Source: JALENY01 sp036310185 (GTDB lineage Bacteria; Bacillota; Clostridia; Lachnospirales; Lachnospiraceae). Taken from it: a stretch of DNA of 7,830 nt. The notes beneath the pieces were generated by a model that was given only the letters and a program-made list of their open reading frames with translations, had not been told where the DNA came from and did not search any database. The stretch covers positions 1 through 7,830 of the forward strand of contig JAXJSH010000084.1 in NCBI GenBank assembly GCA_036310185.1, read 5' to 3'. How positions within the stretch are numbered: the first letter of the stretch is position 1; each line of letters begins with the position of its first letter. Shown one piece after another: positions 1 through 5,304 of this stretch. The translations under genes and the position numbers were made by a program.

Positions 1-263
1 GTCTGAAGGTTGAAAATTATATTGATCTGGATACGCACGGCATGTTCATCTGTTCTGTCACCGAAGCCCGCGTGATTTCCGATAAAGAAACAATGACCTA
101 CACCTATTACCAGAACAATGTAAAACCGAAACCTGAGACTGCCGGCAAAAAAGGTTTTGTCTGCAAGGTATGCGGTTGGGTATATGAGGGTGAAACCCTG
201 CCGGATGATATTGTTTGTCCTCTGTGCAAACATGGCGCGGCGGATTTTGAGCCTATTGCTTAA
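1..263 (+). CDS. Flavin reductase-rubredoxin fusion protein, C-terminal end (partial)
   Basis: Only the last 86 codons are in the window; the frame is open from base 3 with no start, so the gene begins upstream. The first ~45 residues (ending ...GMFICSVTEARVISD and MTYTYYQNNVKPKP) match the tail of the FMN-binding flavin reductase domain seen in clostridial high-molecular-weight rubredoxins. A linker leads into a compact rubredoxin domain with two iron-binding pairs, CKVC and CPLC (codons from base 162 and base 216), the GWVYEG turn and a final DFEPI. The spacing between the pairs is short compared with stand-alone rubredoxins, as is common in these fusions. Known relatives pass electrons from NAD(P)H through flavin to a rubredoxin iron and on to flavodiiron or peroxide-reducing partners in the cytoplasm of anaerobes. 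The domain assignment is firm; the exact partner is not visible. Confidence 0.88.
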   Translation, partial: LKVENYIDLDTHGMFICSVTEARVISDKETMTYTYYQNNVKPKPETAGKKGFVCKVCGWVYEGETLPDDIVCPLCKHGAADFEPIA

Positions 264-375
264 ATATAAGCATTAAAAAATATCGGTATCCTGCACCTTC
301 TCTTTTATGTGGTTTGATCCAAATAAAGATTTATTTGAAGGGCACCCATTTTCGAGAATCCATCATTTTTTCATG

Positions 376-412
376 AATAAGGGGCTGTCGGAATAGACAG
401 CCCCTTATTTTA
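376..412. terminator. Bidirectional intrinsic terminator
   Basis: A perfect 14-bp stem (376-389 with 396-409, core GGGGCTGTC/GACAGCCCC) closes a 6-nt loop. The plus strand continues into a T-rich tract and the minus strand into an A/T-rich one, so it can work both ways. It lies 113 nt after the rubredoxin stop and directly against the stop codon (410-412) of a minus-strand coding remnant. It may therefore originally have served the minus-strand gene. Confidence 0.85.
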
Positions 413-535
413 TGTTCTTTTAATCCGTTCCTTCAGCACAACCAGTTCTCCTAATTCACTGGCAGATGGAAAAACAAAATTTATTACTTGCTTATTTGTA
501 TTTGAAAAAAATAACAGAGATTTAGAATAATTTAT
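410..535 (-). pseudogene. Short minus-strand coding remnant, family unknown
   Basis: A minus-strand frame is open from an upstream TGA (536-538) to TAA (410-412), about 41 codons. Its last ~25 codons (…FVFPSASELGELVVLKERI…) have protein-like composition. They are more GC-rich than the sequence beyond about base 490, and the frame ends exactly at the terminator. No start codon with a ribosome binding site is visible, and the upstream half reads like random AT-rich DNA. The simplest reading is the 3' end of an older gene whose body was replaced by the AT-rich segment. I do not recognise the family, and chance cannot be excluded at this length. Confidence 0.3.
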
Positions 536-667
536 TCATTTTTCAATAATAGACAACTCTATTTTCACATGCGCCCTACTGATTTATTGGTAACATAACC
601 CAAATTTCCGCATCTGACTTATGATCATTTGTAATCATTCAAAGGGTATTTACCTGTTAAAAATCTT

Positions 668-1003
668 CTAAACTTTTTGCCTATATTCATTTAGTAACTG
701 TTTTATTTCTCCTGGCAAAAAATCTTTCTTCACTTCCTTTATTTTCTGTAACACAAAGCGTTTTTCGTCATTCGTCCAACGAAAGAACTCGTTCATATAC
801 GGCAAATATATGGCATCTAATGCATCCAATTGTAATAATTCATAGTGTTTTAACACGTCTGCATCAGAACTACTTTCAATTGAAGAAACATCTAAGTTTC
901 CATCTTCTAATAAATAATCTTTTTTTAATTTTTTATAATGAGAATTTTTCCACAAACCTTTCCATACTTCATCCCAATATATCTCAAAAATTTTGTTCCA
1001 TCT
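668..1003 (-). pseudogene. Frame encoding a ~110-aa tail, probably the displaced C-terminus of the PBECR4 gene
   Basis: The frame is open from 1003 to the stop at 668 and overlaps the end of the PBECR4 frame (stop at 925) by 79 nt. The first usable start in it is a TTG at 955, with GGAAAGG only 1-2 nt upstream, too close to be a normal ribosome binding site. The next ATG comes much later. The predicted protein is charged and helical in character (…YLLEDGNLDVSS…, …LPYMNEFFRWTNDEKRF…, …EIKQLLNEYRQKV) and I do not recognise a family. The open stretch before the TTG also reads as protein (RWNKIFEIYWDEVWKGL). With the poor start, this favours one longer ancestral protein split by a frame change somewhere in 925-1003. 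The alternatives are a separate, translationally coupled small gene, or programmed -1 shifting. Confidence 0.45.
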
Positions 1004-1584
1004 TTATCTTTTCTCATAAAAGAATATGGAAGAACAATCTCTTGATTACATACATATTCATCATCTAAACGAAAAAAGAAAGTATTTGGATAATTTATAT
1101 CTGTTTTCTTTCCGGAAGCCATAAAACCAATTCCAAAATATCCATAATTATTATCCTTGTCTTTATAGCTTTTCCAGAACATATATTCTATTTTTTCCAA
1201 TTTTGTAGAAAAGTTTTTAACCTTTGCCGGATCAAATTTAACAATCTGCCGTGCCTGAATGATATCAAGTATCATTTTGCTGCTAAAATACTTTATTCGG
1301 CCTTCATATATTTCTGCAAAATGAATACTTTCTTCAAATTTATTTATATCTATTGCATCTTCGCCTTCACCACACATTTTGTTGTATAAATCAGTTGCAC
1401 TTAAACGCTTTTCACTATATTCAAAAAGAATTGGATTATCCACCAAATACTGCAAGCCTAATAAATGCGGCAAATCCTGCGGATTAAAGGTAAACTTAAT
1501 AATATCACCATTGCTTAAAGGAATTTGAATATTCATTTTTATTAACTTTTCATAATCGGTAATAATATTTTTTATTATATTCAA
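925..1584 (-). CDS. PBECR4-domain protein (predicted BECR-fold nuclease)
   Basis: The 219-residue product resembles stand-alone PBECR4 proteins of Firmicutes, a family predicted to share the Barnase-EndoU-ColicinE5/D-RelE nuclease fold found in phage and toxin proteins. Family-like features in order: a short N-terminal helix, LPHLLGLQYL (residues ~38-47), SIHFAEIYEGRIKYF (~86-100), IVKFD (~114-118), and a C-terminal strand FFFRLDDEY (~169-177). I chose a TTG start at 1584 because GGAGG (1592-1596) sits 7 nt upstream; the longer frame reaching 1635 has no ribosome binding site and runs through a hairpin. No signal peptide or membrane segment is seen. No antitoxin or immunity-like gene is adjacent. 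A promoter and a long structured leader precede it. The 3' end overlaps a second frame, so the last ~20 residues may not be native. Similarity is from recalled family motifs; nuclease activity is inferred. Confidence 0.6.
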   Translation of the reverse strand: MNIIKNIITDYEKLIKMNIQIPLSNGDIIKFTFNPQDLPHLLGLQYLVDNPILFEYSEKRLSATDLYNKMCGEGEDAIDINKFEESIHFAEIYEGRIKYFSSKMILDIIQARQIVKFDPAKVKNFSTKLEKIEYMFWKSYKDKDNNYGYFGIGFMASGKKTDINYPNTFFFRLDDEYVCNQEIVLPYSFMRKDKDGTKFLRYIGMKYGKVCGKILIIKN

Positions 1585-1827
1585 GGTTTTTCCTCCGTAA
1601 AATAATAAATGTCTCCTAGGAAACCTAGAAGACACTTATAAGCATTTTCGCTTTTTCCTCCGAAGAGTAAGATACTGTTGGCTCAACGCTTAAACCAACG
1701 TGAAGACCTCCATTTGCATTTGGTATCACTCACACAAACTTCCTCAGCCATACAGTTCTCCGCCCGTAAGCAAAAAGAACCATCCTTAATATATGCACGT
1801 GACATATAAAATATTAACTTTATTACC
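1585..1827 (-). promoter_or_regulatory. Structured 5' leader RNA of the PBECR4 gene
   Basis: About 240 nt lie between the predicted transcription start and the TTG start codon, unusually long for a simple gene. On the minus strand a 10-bp hairpin with a GCG loop spans 1677-1699 (GUUGGUUUAA/UUGAGCCAAC, two G-U pairs valid only on this strand). It is flanked by a closing helix of GAGU-GAUAC (from 1731) with GUAUC-UU-ACUC (to 1666). A hairpin GUUCUUU/GGAGAAC spans about 1755-1780. Next come CUC-UUCG-GAG at the first GGAGG (1657-1661), then the 16-bp hairpin. ACCAA near 1724 could instead pair with UUGGU near 1695, which would give mutually exclusive folds. I cannot match it to any riboswitch, T-box or type III antitoxin I know. 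Confidence 0.5.
1605..1639 (-). terminator. Terminator/attenuator-like hairpin in the PBECR4 leader
   Basis: Arms 1605-1620 and 1624-1639 form a 16-bp stem with a 3-nt UUU loop. Two positions pair only as G-U on the minus-strand RNA and are A/C mismatches on the plus strand, so the structure is built for minus-strand transcripts. It is followed by the tract AUUUAUUAUUUUA and then the GGAGG of the PBECR4 gene. It could end part of the leader transcription (attenuation), act as a processing site, or bind a regulator as double-stranded DNA. Confidence 0.6.
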
Positions 1828-1832
1828 AGGCA

Positions 1833-1861
1833 AGTGTATCACGAATATTTTCAATAGTCAA
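1833..1861 (-). promoter_or_regulatory. Sigma-70-type promoter of the PBECR4 unit
   Basis: On the minus strand TTGACT (1856-1861) and TACACT (1833-1838) are separated by exactly 17 nt, giving five and four matches to the -35 and -10 consensus. The predicted start is near 1826, which produces the ~240-nt leader. Confidence 0.6.
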
Positions 1862-1907
1862 CATATAAAAACTCCGCATTTTTTACTGTTCTTCTATTTA
1901 TATATTA

Positions 1908-2016
1908 CACTATTTTACTCAAATACACAATACATGCTTTTCTCTTTTCCACTATTAACAAAGCGCTAGACACTATTAAAAGTAATCTATTACTACACCG
2001 CAAACTCCACCATTAA
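1908..2016 (-). repeat. Phased 9-bp direct repeats upstream of the PBECR4 promoter
   Basis: On the plus strand CACTATTAA occurs at 1950-1958 and 1971-1979, exactly 21 bp apart. The variants CACTATTTT (1908-1916, 42 bp before) and CACCATTAA (2008-2016) flank them. The nearest copy is 47 bp from the -35 box. Spacing by two and four helical turns fits binding of a dimer or oligomer of a regulator on one face of the DNA. The regulator is unknown. Confidence 0.4.
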
Positions 2017-2043
2017 CACCATACTTCCTTCTCAAAAAACTTT

Positions 2044-3090
2044 TTATTTTATCTCAAAGTGATGCGGCTGCTCATACTGCCTCTTCCAGTAAAAATCCAA
2101 TGCCACATTCTCTGCATCGTACACAATACTCCATTGTGTAATATTCTGATACGATACTTTTTCCATACAACTTTTCAGTTCATCTGTCCTCATAATACCT
2201 TTCACACGCTCTCGCATAGATACCAGATTATCAAACCGAGTATGCGATTTCTCATTCCCCACCCCGTATTTTTCACCAGCGGATAAATAATGATTTGTAA
2301 CGATCGGAGTCTCTGTTACAATCATTTCGTTATCTATATACTCAACTACAACAGATTTTCCGTTTGCATCGGAAATCGCCAAATGATGTGATGTTCCGAT
2401 GGATGAATTCATATCATATTGCTCCAGCAGCCCAATGGCTTCATCCACATCTGCCGCTTTGTCCAATAAAAGTCGTATTGCAGATACAATAGTCAGATCC
2501 GGCTTTTCTGTATCCTGATGGGTCACTTCCTGATCTCCGGAAATCAAATCCGCCACACACAGCCCCTCCTCGTTCATACCATCCAGCGGAACATAGATTG
2601 CCGCCAACGCCATATACTGATTCTGCATGCCTTCCGGTTTCCAGCCTTCACCAAATCCTAAAAAATCAAGACAACAGGTAGAAAATGATTCATAACCATC
2701 ATCCGGTTTTGTATGCACGATCATTGCCGCGCAGTCTTTCATATCATAATCATAATTGCGTCCCAGAAGCTGTCCTCCATCCGGATCTGACACAGCCAGT
2801 GTGCTGCAGCCAAAGTCTTTTTCCACTTCCTCCGTTTGCGGTTTCCAGAAACCGTTGGACAAAAATGTGGTAATATATTCAGCCATTTTGGCATCCGTGG
2901 AAGCTCCGCCCTGGGCTAAAAATGTATCGAATCCATAATCACCGTTGAATTCCATATAATACAAACCATCTTCCAGTTCTTGAACACTTTTTGCAGCCGT
3001 TATCTTTGTTCCGAACATGGACCATGCTCCGAACAGCAAAACTGCTGCCAGAATAAGCAGCACGATCAGTATGATCACAACTATCTTCAT
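2044..3090 (-). CDS. Membrane-anchored Ntn-type amidase (AAT/choloylglycine hydrolase-like, peptidase C45 class)
   Basis: The 348-residue protein starts with a single hydrophobic segment (MKIVVIILIVLLILAAVLLF, residues 1-20), predicting an outward-facing anchored enzyme. The catalytic region follows: FGCSTLAV with the likely nucleophile Cys95, then GRNYDYD (residues ~110-116), MNEEGL (~172-177), VTNHYL (~264-269) and a terminal TQWSIVYD...LDFYW block. This order is typical of enzymes that cut linear amide bonds with an N-terminal cysteine freed by self-cleavage (bile salt hydrolase, penicillin V acylase, acyl-CoA:6-APA acyltransferase). Here activation would remove ~94 residues including the anchor, so the mature enzyme might be released. 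The ATG at 3090 is chosen because AGGA lies 6 nt upstream; the frame extending to 3183 lacks a ribosome binding site. It follows the DUF3021 gene by 129 bp with no terminator seen. The substrate cannot be told. Confidence 0.82.
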   Translation of the reverse strand: MKIVVIILIVLLILAAVLLFGAWSMFGTKITAAKSVQELEDGLYYMEFNGDYGFDTFLAQGGASTDAKMAEYITTFLSNGFWKPQTEEVEKDFGCSTLAVSDPDGGQLLGRNYDYDMKDCAAMIVHTKPDDGYESFSTCCLDFLGFGEGWKPEGMQNQYMALAAIYVPLDGMNEEGLCVADLISGDQEVTHQDTEKPDLTIVSAIRLLLDKAADVDEAIGLLEQYDMNSSIGTSHHLAISDANGKSVVVEYIDNEMIVTETPIVTNHYLSAGEKYGVGNEKSHTRFDNLVSMRERVKGIMRTDELKSCMEKVSYQNITQWSIVYDAENVALDFYWKRQYEQPHHFEIK

Positions 3091-3219
3091 CGCTTTTCCT
3101 TTCACCCTTCTTTTCTCCAATCTTTTTGTGTCGAATATCTTATTCTTTTTATAAAAATTATTCCGTTCTGTCATATTTTGCATAACTGAAAAATATTCTT
3201 TTCCCGATAATTACCAGTT

Positions 3220-3681
3220 TTACGGTTTAATCTGCTCATCCCCCTCTTCACAGTTAAACCTTAAAAGTGCTTCGTTAATCGCATCTGCCGTATCCTTGTT
3301 TGTAAAATACGCATGGACATAAACAAGCAAATATACCAGCAAAATGATCACAAAAAGTATCAATGCCCCCACAATGTCCCGATACCATCCAAGGAAAAAG
3401 CCTTCCACCATAACAATCAGTTCAACTGCTGCAAAATGCAGAAACATGCGGATGTGACACTGTCTCTTTGTTGGTTCCTCTTTAAACCAGAGTAAAAACG
3501 AGGGCAGTGCGCTGACCAACCCGGTAAATACCACCAGCAGCGGATAATTTGCTGAATAGGTAACCGTTTCCTGCCGCACCTGGGATAAAATCAGATTTGC
3601 CGCACCGGAAACAAACAAAATTCCTACCGTTATGACACAAAACTGTGTTATTACATATTTCACCATATCTTTTATACGCAT
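3220..3681 (-). CDS. DUF3021 family membrane protein
   Basis: The 153-residue product has four hydrophobic segments (roughly residues 12-32, 46-66, 79-99 and 103-126), short charged loops and an acidic cytoplasmic tail (NCEEGDEQIKP). Size, topology and the position immediately after a LytTR gene fit the DUF3021 family. These proteins accompany small LytTR regulators and are thought to hold or modulate them at the membrane. The ATG at 3681 is preferred because AGGTGG (3690-3695) precedes it by about 8 nt and overlaps the LytTR stop codon; the GTG at 3693 has no usable ribosome binding site. Only 13 nt separate the LytTR stop from this start, so the two are co-transcribed and probably translationally coupled. 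The biochemical role is inferred from known gene pairing. Confidence 0.8.
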   Translation of the reverse strand: MRIKDMVKYVITQFCVITVGILFVSGAANLILSQVRQETVTYSANYPLLVVFTGLVSALPSFLLWFKEEPTKRQCHIRMFLHFAAVELIVMVEGFFLGWYRDIVGALILFVIILLVYLLVYVHAYFTNKDTADAINEALLRFNCEEGDEQIKP

Positions 3682-3694
3682 TTTTCTTCCCACC

Positions 3695-4135
3695 TCACAT
3701 TCCCAGACGTTTTTTCAGATTTGGAACATACTGCCTTGATATAATTACATTTTCATTATTGGTCAGTCTGGCTTCAAATCTTCCGTTTACAGAAGGTGAA
3801 ACCGACCGGATTTTTGCGATGTTCAGTATCATCGACTTGGAACAGCGGAAAAGTTTGGTACCGGACAGCAGTTCTTCCAACTCATATAATTTCTGTTTTG
3901 ATTCATACACTGCATCGATCAGATAAATGAACGTCTTATTATCCACCGATTCTATATAAAAAATATCCTTTATTGGAATGCGAAAAGTTTTATTATCCCT
4001 GCTGCCCAGCAGAACATTTTCACTTTTTCTGAGCATATTTACTATGCTGACGACTTCGTCATCTATTTCATGACAATTTACAATGATTTCTTCCTCACGG
4101 GATTTATCAATCTGTTTTATGGTTATCTTAAACAT
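3695..4135 (-). CDS. LytTR-domain DNA-binding regulator (no receiver domain)
   Basis: The product has 146 residues. The N-terminal ~40 residues (MFKITIKQIDKSREEEIIV...) form a small extra domain; from about residue 45 the LytTR fold is clear: FRIPIKDIFYIESVDNKTFIYL, LFRCSKSMILNIAKIRSV, then the terminal ENVIISRQYVPNLKKRLG. There is no response-regulator receiver domain, which is the usual form partnered with DUF3021 proteins. Two adjacent ATGs exist (4138 and 4135). The second is preferred because GGGAGG lies 7 nt upstream of it and only 4 nt from the first. It is the first gene of its unit, behind a promoter with a good TATAAT and repeated sites further upstream. It probably binds direct repeats, perhaps its own, and controls the downstream genes; that is inference. 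Confidence 0.88.
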   Translation of the reverse strand: MFKITIKQIDKSREEEIIVNCHEIDDEVVSIVNMLRKSENVLLGSRDNKTFRIPIKDIFYIESVDNKTFIYLIDAVYESKQKLYELEELLSGTKLFRCSKSMILNIAKIRSVSPSVNGRFEARLTNNENVIISRQYVPNLKKRLGM

Positions 4136-4162
4136 CATCCGACCTCCCTCGCTGATGAATTC

Positions 4163-4190
4163 ATTATAACAAAAAGACGGCATCTATCAA
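4163..4190 (-). promoter_or_regulatory. Promoter of the LytTR operon, overlapping a terminator
   Basis: On the minus strand TTGATA (4185-4190) and a perfect TATAAT (4163-4168) are 16 bp apart, about 28 bp ahead of the LytTR start. The -35 box lies in the loop of the terminator hairpin at 4176-4198. Confidence 0.65.
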
Positions 4191-4198
4191 ATGCCGCC
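4168..4198 (-). terminator. Intrinsic terminator of the upstream minus-strand unit
   Basis: An 8-bp GC-rich stem (4191-4198 with 4176-4183, GGCGGCAT/ATGCCGTC, one G-U pair on the minus strand) has a 7-nt loop and is followed by TTTTTGTT on the minus strand. It would stop transcription coming from the AAC(3) gene and its downstream remnant. Confidence 0.75.
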
Positions 4199-4203
4199 CT
4201 GGT

Positions 4204-4246
4204 AAAATGCATTTTGACAACGGTAAGTTGCATGAAAATGCATGAA
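4204..4246 (-). repeat. Direct repeats upstream of the LytTR promoter, possible operator
   Basis: On the plus strand AAAATGCAT occurs at 4204-4212 and 4235-4243, 31 bp (about three helical turns) apart. TGCATGAA occurs at 4229-4236 and 4239-4246, one turn apart. They lie roughly 35-80 bp beyond the -10 box, where an activator or autoregulator could bind. Assignment to the adjacent LytTR protein is inference. Confidence 0.35.
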
Positions 4247-4259
4247 CTCTATTCATATT

Positions 4260-4472
4260 TTATATTGCCTGAAGTAACTGCTCAATCTCTTTATCCGGCC
4301 GGTAACCTCAGAATTCTGCTATTTTTCCTTCTGATACTTTGAAGTTTTCCAAAGTTTCAAACGTGATACGCTTACCATCAATAAACTTATCCGCAATAAT
4401 TTTACCTGCCGACCTCATATTTGCAGTATCTTTATGTGGCAGAATCCTATTTACGGTAATTCTGTATCCAGT
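4260..4472 (-). pseudogene. Interrupted coding remnant downstream of the AAC(3) gene
   Basis: A minus-strand frame runs from inside the last codons of the AAC(3) gene to TAA at 4260-4262, about 70 codons, broken by a single in-frame TGA at 4308-4310. Before the TGA it reads YRITVNRILPHKDTANMRSA, then GKIIADKFIDGKRITFETLE and NFKVSEGKIAEF; after it, GYRPDKEIEQLLQAI. Both halves are in the same frame, are protein-like and lack a credible start with a ribosome binding site. This looks like the 3' part of an older gene whose 5' part was lost when the AAC(3) gene or its end arrived. The terminator at 4168-4198 probably belonged to it. The family is not recognised. Confidence 0.5.
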
Positions 4473-5235
4473 TTACTGCAAAATCAACGATATCTCTTTG
4501 CTTCATAAAGATAATCGTTCCATTGCCGAGGGCTGCTTTACGAACCGGGCACTCCGCTTCAAACGCTGCTCCAATGTCATTAAAATCTTCACCGTCTACA
4601 AATAAAGTCTCGTATGCTTTCCAGACCCTTTTTCCGTTTTCCATTATGGCACTGTGCTCTGTACAGTTATGTTTGCCCGGATATTCCGCACGCACATCTG
4701 CCAGGTGAATAGAGGTATTTTTATCGTATCCCACACCAATTAAAAGCACGTATCCATCCAGATCATAAAGTTTTCCGATCGGTGAATTTTCTCCGAAAAT
4801 ATTGGAGAGATCATGATCGCTGGTCAGATATTCTGCATGTTTTCCCCAGGCGGCTACGGAACGTGCCGGATGGTCACTGCGCATTGCTCCCGGCCATTTC
4901 CGGAACATCTCAGCTACCGCTCCCATGGTATTGGTTGGGGTAATGTCTTTATCGTAAGCGGGCCAGTTATCCCGAATGGTCTGCCACCATTCTTCCGGCT
5001 CCTCCCAGTGCACACCGCAAGTGGGGTCCAGATTTTTCCAGGATTGTGTCGGCATCATAATGGTTCCGGTTTCCCCCACACATTCCAGCAGTGCCTCTAT
5101 CACGATCTGGGCTCCTCCGCAGACAAATCCAAGCTCGCTGAGTGAAGTGTGTACCATGATTGACTGCCCTTCTTTTATTCCTACCTCTTTTAATGCTGAT
5201 ACAATATCTTCTTTTAATACTATTTTTCTATCCAT
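4447..5235 (-). CDS. AAC(3)-family N-acetyltransferase
   Basis: The 262-residue product has the full length and motif order of the antibiotic N-acetyltransferase family (AAC(3)/YokD type): MVHTSLSELGFV (residues ~27-38), GTIMMPTQSW (~57-66), SDHPARSVAAWGKHA (~120-134), GENSPIGKLY (~148-157) and NTSIHLADVRAEYPGKH (~173-189), which holds the conserved active-site histidine region. True family members transfer acetyl from acetyl-CoA to the 3-amino group of 2-deoxystreptamine aminoglycosides in the cytoplasm. Chromosomal relatives in anaerobes are often untested and may act on other amines, so resistance should not be assumed. The ATG at 5235 is chosen because AAAGGAG lies 6 nt upstream. The gene ends inside the start of an interrupted coding remnant, and a nested inverted-repeat region lies upstream. 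No mobile-element ends border it directly. Confidence 0.88.
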   Translation of the reverse strand: MDRKIVLKEDIVSALKEVGIKEGQSIMVHTSLSELGFVCGGAQIVIEALLECVGETGTIMMPTQSWKNLDPTCGVHWEEPEEWWQTIRDNWPAYDKDITPTNTMGAVAEMFRKWPGAMRSDHPARSVAAWGKHAEYLTSDHDLSNIFGENSPIGKLYDLDGYVLLIGVGYDKNTSIHLADVRAEYPGKHNCTEHSAIMENGKRVWKAYETLFVDGEDFNDIGAAFEAECPVRKAALGNGTIIFMKQRDIVDFAVNWIQNYRK

Positions 5236-5304
5236 GAGAAACTCCTTTCGCAATCAAATTACCTCTTGAAATATTCTTTTTAAAGTTGAAAATCGTAAGA
5301 GTCA

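Larger units (their letters stand above)
264..667. other. Intergenic region between converging genes
   Basis: This stretch separates the rubredoxin gene from the minus-strand PBECR4 locus. Apart from the terminator and the possible coding remnant, I see only AT-rich sequence, including a small AT palindrome at 320-337. There is no convincing terminator just after the minus-strand stop at 668. From about 490 onward the base composition drops to clearly lower GC and stays low to about 2040. Confidence 0.6.
1640..2043. other. Gene-free upstream region of the PBECR4 locus
   Basis: This stretch holds the leader RNA, the promoter and the phased repeats. No protein gene is supported on either strand. 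A minus-strand run of short frames exists around 1690-1800 but none has a convincing start or length. No GC-rich terminator follows the amidase stop at 2044; only AT-rich sequence with a weak AGTAAT/ATTACT hairpin near 1981-1994 is seen. Confidence 0.55.

Noticed and set aside
320..337. AT palindrome CAAATAAA/TTTATTTG
   Set aside because: It is weak and AT-only with a 2-nt centre; the strong terminator 40 bp further is sufficient.
466..525. 19-codon plus-strand frame starting ATGGAAAAACAA
   Set aside because: It is too short, lacks a ribosome binding site, and lies in AT-rich DNA opposite a better minus-strand remnant.
820..1068. Plus-strand open frame antisense to the PBECR4 region
   Set aside because: It has low-complexity composition, no ribosome binding site, and shadows the minus-strand frames.
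1585..1827. Type III toxin-antitoxin RNA repeats or a known riboswitch
   Set aside because: No tandem ~35-nt repeats are present and no signature of T-box, SAM, TPP, purine, preQ1, c-di-GMP or group II intron domain V was found by eye.
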